From CAZWRK01 sp964635875 (GTDB taxonomy: Bacteria; Pseudomonadota; Gammaproteobacteria; Burkholderiales; Aquaspirillaceae): a DNA stretch of 62,483 bases. Under the pieces are notes generated by a model that made no database searches, was not told the DNA's origin, and worked only from the letters and a program-made list of their open reading frames with translations. Position 1 is the first letter of the stretch; each line of letters begins with the position of its first letter. A program made the position numbers and the translations under genes. Below, in pieces: positions 50,440 to 56,922 of this stretch. The stretch spans positions 1 through 62,483 of the forward strand of contig CAZWRK010000007.1 of NCBI GenBank assembly GCA_964635875.1, given 5' to 3'.

Positions 50440-51352
50440 TGGATTCGGAGGCGAGCTCCTTCACTCCTTTGGGTACGACCCAGAGCTTGAACTCCACCTT
50501 ACCAAACAGCGGTAAGTCCATGTGGACGGTGTATAGACCGAGCTCCGTGGGCGGGTATGTCGTGAACCATTTGACCGCAACGGGCACGCCGAGTGCCGTA
50601 TAAAACGCCGCTAATACCGGGACAGCAGGATGCTCGCCTTCCTTGGGAACGATGCGTCCCGCATCGTCGACCGGCACTTCGATCGTGAGATTGCTAGTCG
50701 CATTTAGCTTCTCCAGGAAGTCCGCGGCAGCAAGCGTATCGCGAATCTCCGGATCGACGCCGTCGGCGACCGCGCCTTCGATCTTGCCGAGGAGTTCCAA
50801 GAGCTTGTTTCGCTGGGCCGTAAGCGTCTGGACCAGCGTGTTCAGCTCTTCGACTTTGGGGGTCATCTCGTGCAGCGTCTTTTCGTGCTCCTGAGAACGC
50901 TTTTCGTTCTTGGAGTTAATGATCAGTATCGCCTGCAACTCGGTCTGCAGCTGTCTGATCTGGTTGCGAAGCGCGGTGTTACGCTGGGCCGGCGTTTCGA
51001 TCATCTTGATCTGGTCTTCGTACTCGGTGTCGTCGATCCGCCAGCCGGCGGCGAGCAGCATCGGGTTGAACAACCGGTGAAACGTGCGTCTCGCGATGTG
51101 ACTGCCCGGAAAGCCGAAGGCGTCCGAGAAGTCGACACCCAGCTTACCAACAAACAGGCCGACCAGTCCGAGCACCACGACCGTGGCGACCGTCAGGGCG
51201 CCGGCGGCGACTGTGAGTACGGCGGGTACCGCGAAGATGAAGATGGCCACGATCTCGACGATCTTGTAGGCCATCAGGGCGTCGGCAAATCGCAGAAACC
51301 CGCGAGAGCCGGCGCTGAGCCAGCGAACATACCAGGGACGTTGATCGGACAT
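50420..51352 (-). CDS. membrane protein with coiled coil
   Basis: The product is 310 aa from the ATG at 51352 (TAGGAG upstream). Two hydrophobic segments (about 30-50 and 52-69: IVEIVAIFIFAVPAVLTVAA and VATVVVLGLVGLFVG) are followed by a predicted coiled coil (about 115-195; NTALRNQIRQLQTELQ... LNTLVQTLTAQRNKLLELL) and a soluble C-terminal domain. Such a layout could serve lysis, injection or membrane assembly of heads. No holin or spanin motif is evident. Confidence 0.65.
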   Translation of the reverse strand: MSDQRPWYVRWLSAGSRGFLRFADALMAYKIVEIVAIFIFAVPAVLTVAAGALTVATVVVLGLVGLFVGKLGVDFSDAFGFPGSHIARRTFHRLFNPMLLAAGWRIDDTEYEDQIKMIETPAQRNTALRNQIRQLQTELQAILIINSKNEKRSQEHEKTLHEMTPKVEELNTLVQTLTAQRNKLLELLGKIEGAVADGVDPEIRDTLAAADFLEKLNATSNLTIEVPVDDAGRIVPKEGEHPAVPVLAAFYTALGVPVAVKWFTTYPPTELGLYTVHMDLPLFGKVEFKLWVVPKGVKELASESNESLAT

Positions 51353-51394
51353 TGCGTCACTCCTAAAAGGGATTGGACAGATACACCCGTATCT

Positions 51395-51408
51395 ACCCAA
51401 TATGACGC
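51395..51408 (-). promoter_or_regulatory. intergenic motif GCGYCATATYGGRT, copy 3
   Basis: The minus strand reads GCGTCATATTGGGT about 42 nt before the membrane-protein ATG (51352). It matches the copies at 8316 and 9234 at 12 or 13 of 14 positions. Confidence 0.45.
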
Positions 51409-51423
51409 GTTCCGGCCCGATTT

Positions 51424-52371
51424 TTAGCCGTACGAGCCGAAGCCGGCGCCGTAGTTATCGGCCAGCTTGGTCCGCCGCATGAACTCCCGCCAAACCAGGG
51501 AACGCCGCTCGGCCGCGGCTTCGTAGTTCCGCTCCTTGCTCATGTCGTTCACGGCGATGCCGCCGGCCTGATACTCGAGCTGGTTCGCGCGGAAGTGTTC
51601 GGCCGCGATCAGGAACAGGTTGGCGCAGATCGCCTCCAACCAGTGGAACCGGTGGGGAAACGTGTGCGTCGTGTAGACCTCGACGACCGGCGGCGTTTCG
51701 TTCCACTGCATGACCGGTCGCTGGATCGAGGCGGCGATCTCGGCATCGTCGAACTTGGTCGTGTCGATGAGGAAGTTTTCGCCGGCGGCCGAGTCCCGCA
51801 GATGCAGCCGGATTTCGGCGATCGTCGGCGGACCCTTCGCGTCGCCGAACAAACCCTTCTCGACGTTGAGGTAGAACACGTTCGAGAAGACGAGGCTTTC
51901 GTTGAGGTCGGCATCGATGGCGATGACGGCGGCCTCGGCCAGATAGATGCCGGGCCGAGAGACGACCGTATGGTCGAGCTGGAACGTGGCCGTGCCGGTC
52001 TCGGCGTCGAGGGTGCGGACGTCGTACTCGTCGGCCGTGCAGCCGCTCAGGCTTTCCCGCACGCGGAGCACGATCTTCTGGGTCACGCCGCTTTCGGACA
52101 CGCTCAGCGACGAGTCGGTAAAGCCGCAGGCGTTGAGCGCGATCGGCGAACCGTTTTGGTCGCGGAACTGCCACTGGACAATGGCGTCCTGCCCGGCACG
52201 CACCCGTACGGAGCGCATGCGTTCGAGGATCTCGCGGCGACGCACGTAAGGCGTGTTGGCCGAGACGAGCTGCTGGGAGTCGCACGACACCGGCGATGGG
52301 CTCGTGGTCGTGACCGGAACATCGCAGCACGGGTTCGACGGCTCGGCGGCGGGCGTAGCGTTGATCGGCAT
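51424..52371 (-). CDS. virion/connector protein (candidate)
   Basis: The 315-aa product has a Pro/Ser/Cys-rich N-terminus, a beta-sandwich-like middle (KIVLRVRESLSGCTADEYDV; GTATFQLDHTVVSRPGIYLA) and a helical end (ICANLFLIAAEHFRANQLEY). The helical end resembles head-tail connector proteins. A terminator lies upstream and the shared 14-nt motif downstream. Confidence 0.6.
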   Translation of the reverse strand: MPINATPAAEPSNPCCDVPVTTTSPSPVSCDSQQLVSANTPYVRRREILERMRSVRVRAGQDAIVQWQFRDQNGSPIALNACGFTDSSLSVSESGVTQKIVLRVRESLSGCTADEYDVRTLDAETGTATFQLDHTVVSRPGIYLAEAAVIAIDADLNESLVFSNVFYLNVEKGLFGDAKGPPTIAEIRLHLRDSAAGENFLIDTTKFDDAEIAASIQRPVMQWNETPPVVEVYTTHTFPHRFHWLEAICANLFLIAAEHFRANQLEYQAGGIAVNDMSKERNYEAAAERRSLVWREFMRRTKLADNYGAGFGSYG

Positions 52372-52391
52372 GTTCGAGGCTCCGAGTTATT

Positions 52392-52429
52392 ACAAACAAA
52401 AAGGCGACGCCCGCGAGGAGCGCCGCCTT
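52392..52429 (-). terminator. intrinsic terminator
   Basis: A 10-bp stem (AAGGCGGCGC with GCGTCGCCTT, one G-U) with a 9-nt loop is followed on the minus strand by TTTGTTTG. It follows the 119-aa gene. Confidence 0.75.
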
Positions 52430-52460
52430 CTTGGGGCTTTTAAGTCGTTGGGACCGCGGA

Positions 52461-52820
52461 CTATTCGTCGTCGTTGAAGTCCGACGAACCTTCCGAGTTC
52501 CAGGTCGGGTCGAGGGTCCCGAGGTCGCCGTCTTTCAACGCGAGCACTTGGGTTTCCTGACGCACGGGGTCGTACAGGTGTACGGCCGGCGTGCTGATGA
52601 TTTCGAGCGACTGGTGGTCGTCGAGTGAGCGCTGCAACGCTTCGAATTCACGCTTGCTGGTCTTGGCGGCCAGTTGGTCGGCCAAGTTGCCAGGGTGCAT
52701 GAACGCTTCGTTGGCCGCGAGGGTCTTGCCACCGGCACCCAGGTACGCAAACGTCCGGGTCACGCCCGAGCGGTTACGCACCCGCGTGTAGAGGCTCCGA
52801 GTGTTGGCGTCTTGCGCCAT
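52461..52820 (-). CDS. small head-associated protein (candidate)
   Basis: The 119-aa product begins with a beta segment (TRVRNRSGVTRTFAYLGAGG) and ends in an acidic tail (EGSSDFNDDE). It has its own TAGGAG ribosome-binding site and lies two genes downstream of the capsid candidate. A capsid decoration or stopper role is possible; not recognised. Confidence 0.6.
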   Translation of the reverse strand: MAQDANTRSLYTRVRNRSGVTRTFAYLGAGGKTLAANEAFMHPGNLADQLAAKTSKREFEALQRSLDDHQSLEIISTPAVHLYDPVRQETQVLALKDGDLGTLDPTWNSEGSSDFNDDE

Positions 52821-52896
52821 GGCTATCTCCTACCGCGAGGCGGAAAAGTTTTCAGTGGGAATCGAATCGAACGGCAGACAGCGACGACCTAGCGAA

Positions 52897-53283
52897 CTAG
52901 GCGGCCGTACCGACCCCGGCGACGAGCGTGAGGATGTCACGCGCGTACTTCGGGTTCAGGGCGACATGAGCAGCCGCGGTCTTGATCTCTTGCTCGTCGG
53001 AAGCCGCGGCAGGCTTCGCCACGCCGGCGTCTTGCAACAGCTTGTCGAGATGAGCGTTGGCACGCTTCAACATCGACGAGCCCGGCGAAGCAGCCTGCGC
53101 TTGCTTCACGGTGTACAAGGCCCGCAGCTTGCCGCCCAGCTGCAGGAGCTCGGCCGTTTCTTCGGGACCGTTCGGGACGATGCCGAAGTCTTCAGCGAGC
53201 TTGTGGAAGAACACCGGAGCGTGCAGTTCGTTGTACAACGACTGGTACGCCGCGGTGGCTTGTTCTTTGGTGACCTGGGACAT
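52897..53283 (-). CDS. head-locus hypothetical protein
   Basis: The 128-aa product is helical and Ala/Lys-rich, with EQEIKTAAAHVALNPKYARD near the end. It starts after the capsid terminator with a GAGGG ribosome-binding site. The Lys-x-Ala motif shared with other head proteins suggests it may be cleaved by the prohead protease (inference). Confidence 0.6.
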   Translation of the reverse strand: MSQVTKEQATAAYQSLYNELHAPVFFHKLAEDFGIVPNGPEETAELLQLGGKLRALYTVKQAQAASPGSSMLKRANAHLDKLLQDAGVAKPAAASDEQEIKTAAAHVALNPKYARDILTLVAGVGTAA

Positions 53284-53333
53284 GACGCCCTCATGGCGAA
53301 AAGTTTCGTGATCGGACGGAATTTCCTACGCAG

Positions 53334-53365
53334 GAAAATCCCGGGCGACTTGAAAGTCGCCCGGG
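53334..53365 (-). terminator. intrinsic terminator after capsid gene
   Basis: A perfect 12-bp stem (CCCGGGCGACTT and its complement, 2-nt nominal loop) is followed on the minus strand by ATTTTCC. It lies 30 bp after the capsid stop. Confidence 0.8.
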
Positions 53366-53394
53366 AGGTTTGCCGGTCAGTCGAACCGCAACGA

Positions 53395-54345
53395 TTAGCG
53401 GAAGTCGACGCGGGCGAGCGCGTTCGTGTGACCGAACGAGCCGCCGAGCGTTTCGTACGCGAAGTATTCGAGCATGAACGCTTCGCGCTTCACGTACATC
53501 GTCACATCTTCGAGCAGGTACGACTTCCCGATGGTCTTCGGGTCGCCGAACATGAAGATGGAATCGTCGGGGATGAGCCCGTCGATTTGGTCGACCGCAT
53601 CACACCGCTTGATGGTGATGATCCAGTCCATGTTCAAGAACTTGGTTTCGGCCCAGCCGTTCTTGATCAGGTCCTGGCTGAAGTCACCGCCCATCTCGTC
53701 GCGGCCCCACTTCAAGATTTCCTTGATCGTGATGTTGTTACACAACACGGTCGCGACTTCGAAGTGGGACGGCGTCTTCGGCATGATCTTCGTGGCTTCG
53801 ACGACCGAGTCGCGGGTGATCCCGCCTTCGATCGTTTGCCACTGCGCGACGCCCGAGAGCGGCACGACTTGATCGGCGCCGAGGAGCACCGCGTTGAAGG
53901 CTTGGATGAACTTCGAATCTTCTTCCGCCTGCATGTCCTTCAGCATGTTGTCCGAGAGGACTTGGCGGATGTCCATCGTGTACGTCCGCAGTTCTTCGAC
54001 GTCTTTCAACGCCCGCGGCGACACGATGCGATCGAAGGCGACCCGGTACTTCGGGCCGCGGATGTAGAACGACAGGGGCAAGGTCGCGAACGGCATCGAC
54101 ACGGCGGCCGGCGAGTTCGGTTCCTTTTCCACGACCTTGACCGGCTTGTCGGTGTCGACTTGCTTGTCAAGTTCGTCGTTGGTGATGGTGAGGGCGGGGA
54201 GGATCTTCCGATAGAACCCGTCTTCACGCATACGCGTGCGGGTGAAATCGTTGATCGCATCCGTCGCCTTCTTGTGCATGCCCGGGGTGTCGAGCGCCTC
54301 GAAGACGGCTTCGTTCAGTTCCCGGATTTCAGCCATGGATGGCAT
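53395..54345 (-). CDS. major capsid protein (candidate, HK97-like)
   Basis: The 316-aa product has an N-terminal helical arm (IRELNEAVFEALDTPGMHKK), a strand with ALTITNDELDKQVD, a long spine-like helix (YTMDIRQVLSDNMLKDMQAE) and a C-terminal region with IFMFGDPKTIGKSYLLEDV and a final beta strand. The order fits an HK97-type capsid subunit. It lies after the scaffold-like gene and is flanked by terminators and a 5' hairpin, as expected for a very abundant protein. CGGAG precedes the ATG. Confidence 0.65.
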   Translation of the reverse strand: MPSMAEIRELNEAVFEALDTPGMHKKATDAINDFTRTRMREDGFYRKILPALTITNDELDKQVDTDKPVKVVEKEPNSPAAVSMPFATLPLSFYIRGPKYRVAFDRIVSPRALKDVEELRTYTMDIRQVLSDNMLKDMQAEEDSKFIQAFNAVLLGADQVVPLSGVAQWQTIEGGITRDSVVEATKIMPKTPSHFEVATVLCNNITIKEILKWGRDEMGGDFSQDLIKNGWAETKFLNMDWIITIKRCDAVDQIDGLIPDDSIFMFGDPKTIGKSYLLEDVTMYVKREAFMLEYFAYETLGGSFGHTNALARVDFR

Positions 54346-54372
54346 GGTCGTGTGACTCCGTTCACGTTTTTA

Positions 54373-54398
54373 CGTCCGCCGGCTCATTCCGACGGACG
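54373..54398 (-). promoter_or_regulatory. 5'-leader hairpin of capsid mRNA
   Basis: A 10-bp stem (CGTCCGTCGG with CCGGCGGACG, one G-U) and 6-nt loop lies 28 nt before the capsid ATG. The sequence after it is A-rich, so it is not a terminator on this strand. It may stabilise the capsid transcript. Confidence 0.5.
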
Positions 54399-54434
54399 CG
54401 GGGGTTGTAAATGAGGATCAGACTCAGACGGCAG

Positions 54435-54466
54435 ACAAAGAGAGCGGGCCGCCGTTAGACGGCCCG
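54435..54466 (-). terminator. probable terminator before capsid gene
   Basis: A 9-bp stem (CGGGCCGTC with GGCGGCCCG, one G-U, 4-nt loop) is followed on the minus strand by CTCTCTTTGTC. It directly follows the stop of the 193-aa structural gene. Confidence 0.6.
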
Positions 54467-54471
54467 ATCTA

Positions 54472-55053
54472 CTAGGCGAACGCAGCCGGCAACCAGCAGG
54501 TCCAGAACGTCAGCGTGCTGACGCCGTTGTGGTCGGTTTCCACGCCCGTCGACACGATGCCGCAGACGGCTTCCGTGTACTGACGGACCGGGTCCGAACC
54601 CGACCGCTTGTTGGTGAGGCGACCACCGGTCGTCGAATTGCTGTCGGCGTTTGGCGCCGTCAACAGATCGCCGGTGGTGTAGGTTTGGTCGGTATCGTAT
54701 TCCGTGCTACGGAGTTCGAAGCCGCCGAGGGCGACGAGCCCCGACATCCAACCGGCCGGAGCGATCGCGCGGTGTCCGAAGATGCCGCCGACCGAGGTAC
54801 CGGGGTTGCTGACGTCGAAGTGCGTCGAGCCTTGGAACAGGAAGATCGCCGGCGAACGAGCGTGAACGCCCGTCTTGAATTGCGGCTTCTTGTTCGTGTC
54901 GAGGGACGCAACGTGAACGACACGACCGGCCGGGACGTCGAACGTCACGGCGGAGTGGAGTTTGCCGATGCAGTCGAGGTGGTTCAAGTCGGTGTTGTAC
55001 CCGCGAACCGGGTCCAACATGTGCTCGAACATTTGCGAAGGGCCGTAGGCCAT
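54472..55053 (-). CDS. capsid decoration or head structural protein (candidate)
   Basis: The 193-aa product is beta-rich with Gly/Pro turns (AVTFDVPAGRVVHVASLD; GTSVGGIFGHRAIAPAG). Its position between scaffold-like and capsid genes and a strong GGGAGG ribosome-binding site suggest an abundant head protein, perhaps a decoration or head-fibre subunit. Not recognised at family level. Confidence 0.6.
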   Translation of the reverse strand: MAYGPSQMFEHMLDPVRGYNTDLNHLDCIGKLHSAVTFDVPAGRVVHVASLDTNKKPQFKTGVHARSPAIFLFQGSTHFDVSNPGTSVGGIFGHRAIAPAGWMSGLVALGGFELRSTEYDTDQTYTTGDLLTAPNADSNSTTGGRLTNKRSGSDPVRQYTEAVCGIVSTGVETDHNGVSTLTFWTCWLPAAFA

Positions 55054-55137
55054 GGTCAGACCTCCCTGTCTGAAGATTTCTGTCTTGAAGTTTCGCCAGT
55101 ATGCCGACTACGGCGGCACCGTCCGTGTGTTCTCGCG

Positions 55138-55518
55138 CTACTCGGCGGGAACTTCGAGGCCCATGTCCGCCCAGAACTTCTGGTCGGCCGGGCTGAGCTT
55201 GCTTCCACCGCTGCCGGCGGACTTTTCGTTCGTACCGGTGCCGAGGGTTTCCTCGGACTCATTACGGTGTTTCGCGACCTTGGTCAAGAGTTGGATGGCC
55301 TTGACCGGGTCTTTCAACATCGCCGCGGCCTTCTCGCGTTGGTGCGGCTCGATCCGGCCGTTGGCGACCAGTTCTTCGACGCACGCCGGGATCAGCGCGG
55401 CGACGGCGGCGGCGGTCTTTTCGACACCCGCTTGGAACTCGGCGGCCTTCTGCAGAGCGGCGTCGGTAACGCCGATGTAGTTGGCGAGCTTCTCGCGGGC
55501 TTGAGGATTCGTCGACAT
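55138..55518 (-). CDS. prohead core or head-assembly protein (candidate)
   Basis: The 126-aa product is helical and Ala-rich with LQKAAEFQAGVEKTAAAVAA and a C-terminal SPADQKFWADMGLEVP segment. It lies between scaffold-like and decoration genes. Lys-x-Ala sites are shared with the scaffold. Function inferred from position only. Confidence 0.6.
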   Translation of the reverse strand: MSTNPQAREKLANYIGVTDAALQKAAEFQAGVEKTAAAVAALIPACVEELVANGRIEPHQREKAAAMLKDPVKAIQLLTKVAKHRNESEETLGTGTNEKSAGSGGSKLSPADQKFWADMGLEVPAE

Positions 55519-55590
55519 GAGTCGGACTCCGGTTTATTGATCTACGGTTGGATGGTGATGGAAACGGAAGCGATGCGTCGGCTGACGTCA

Positions 55591-56835
55591 CTAGGACGTC
55601 AGCTCGAGCAGGTGCGCTTTCATGCGATTACGGAGCTGGCGGGCTTCCTTGCTGGCCGCCTGCTTGAATTCGAACTTGCCCGATCGCATGAACTTCCGGG
55701 CTTCGCGAGCGAGGCTCGCGAGCTTCATCGCTTCCGGCGGCGGACCACCGGCACCCGGCGGCGGACCACCGGCACCAGCCGGCGGAGCGCCCGCGGCGCC
55801 CATGGCGAGCGGATCGCCGGCCGGCGGAGCGCCGCCGCCCATACCGCCGCCCATACCGCCGGCAGCTTGTTCGAGCATTTCGGGCGTGATGCCGAGTTCT
55901 TGCATGGCCATCACGAGCTCTTGCAGAGCTTGCTCTTGGCTCACGCCGCCACCCGCATCCGGACCGGGACCGGCCGGGGGAGCGCCGCCACCGCCGAGAC
56001 CCGCGAGGGGGTCACCGGCCGGAGCACCGCCACCACTGCCACCGCCACCGGCGGCCATGGAAGCATCACCGCTTCCTTCGCCTTCACCGGCGCCCGAGCC
56101 GCCATCTTCCGACTTGCCGCTCGGCGTGCTGTGGTCTTCGCCTTCGGCGGCTTCGTCCGAAGCCGTCTTGAAATAGTTGCCCACGAGCTCGGCTTCAAGC
56201 GCGGCGTCGCGGAGCGTTTGCGCCGCAATGTCGTAGACTTGAGCTTCGGCCGCTTCCTTGCTCAGGCCCATCGCGCCGGCCAGTTCATAGCCTTCGCGGA
56301 ATTGGGCTTCCTTGGTCGTCGCAGCCGGGGCTGCCGGAGCTGCCGGAGCCGCGGCTTCCTTGCCCAGCTCGGTGAAGAGGTCGGCGAGAATTTGGTTGCC
56401 CAGCTCGCTCGACAGGCTGTGAGCTTGCTTGAAGGTCAACGAGGCGAACTTCTCGCCGTCGTCAACCTTGGCCGGGCTCGAGGTGCCCGGGTCGTCTTTG
56501 CCCGGCTTCGGGGACGGGACATCTTCGCCCGTGTACGAAGCCTGCATGCCGAGATTCAGCGAACGATCTTTGTCGTCGCCCGGCTTGGCGTCCGCCGTGT
56601 TTTCCACGCTCGGCGCGCCCTGTTGTTCTTTGATGTCGGTGGAATTTTCCGACGCGTGCGGACCGGGGCTCACGGTCTGGCAACCGTTGTCAACGGTAGC
56701 CGACGGATGTTGGCTCTTGCCGTCCATTCCGCCCGGATCAGCCGGAACCGGATTGGCGACCTTCACCGCCGCTTCCTTGCGGTAGTCTTCGGCCATCGAG
56801 TTGAGAGCCGAGAACAGACTTTTCTTCGTCGACAT
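55591..56835 (-). CDS. prohead scaffold-like protein
   Basis: The 414-aa product is low-complexity: an acidic/polar N-half, helical blocks with repeated Lys-Glu-Ala (TTKEAQFREG, SKEAAEAQ), then a Gly/Pro/Ala-rich stretch (about 235-365) and a basic C-terminal helix (REARKFMRSGKFEFKQAASK). This composition and its position between the protease-like gene and the capsid gene fit a scaffold/core protein that is digested during maturation. A basic C-terminus is typical for capsid-binding ends of scaffolds. CAAGGAG precedes the ATG. Confidence 0.6.
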   Translation of the reverse strand: MSTKKSLFSALNSMAEDYRKEAAVKVANPVPADPGGMDGKSQHPSATVDNGCQTVSPGPHASENSTDIKEQQGAPSVENTADAKPGDDKDRSLNLGMQASYTGEDVPSPKPGKDDPGTSSPAKVDDGEKFASLTFKQAHSLSSELGNQILADLFTELGKEAAAPAAPAAPAATTKEAQFREGYELAGAMGLSKEAAEAQVYDIAAQTLRDAALEAELVGNYFKTASDEAAEGEDHSTPSGKSEDGGSGAGEGEGSGDASMAAGGGGSGGGAPAGDPLAGLGGGGAPPAGPGPDAGGGVSQEQALQELVMAMQELGITPEMLEQAAGGMGGGMGGGAPPAGDPLAMGAAGAPPAGAGGPPPGAGGPPPEAMKLASLAREARKFMRSGKFEFKQAASKEARQLRNRMKAHLLELTS

Positions 56836-56891
56836 GCGTCGCTCCTTGACTTGTGCAGCATCCTGCTCTGCAATTCGTGCAGCTGCGGCAG

Positions 56892-56920
56892 AGTATTGTG
56901 AAGCAGAAAAACTGCGTCAA
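56892..56920 (-). promoter_or_regulatory. sigma-70-like promoter for scaffold/capsid genes
   Basis: On the minus strand TTGACG (-35, 56915-56920), a 17-nt spacer and AATACT (-10, 56892-56897) lie 57 nt before the scaffold ATG. The -35 matches TTGACA at 5 of 6 and the -10 matches TATAAT at 4 of 6 positions. Confidence 0.45.
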
Positions 56921-56922
56921 CA

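Noticed and set aside
51455..52399. Second long minus-strand frame overlapping the 315-aa gene
   Set aside because: Low-complexity Arg/Pro/Ala translation without strong start signal; the other frame has balanced composition and better fits the neighbouring genes.
54529..56901. Long plus-strand frame (790 codons) across head genes
   Set aside because: Shadow of three minus-strand genes; it runs across terminators and start signals of those genes.
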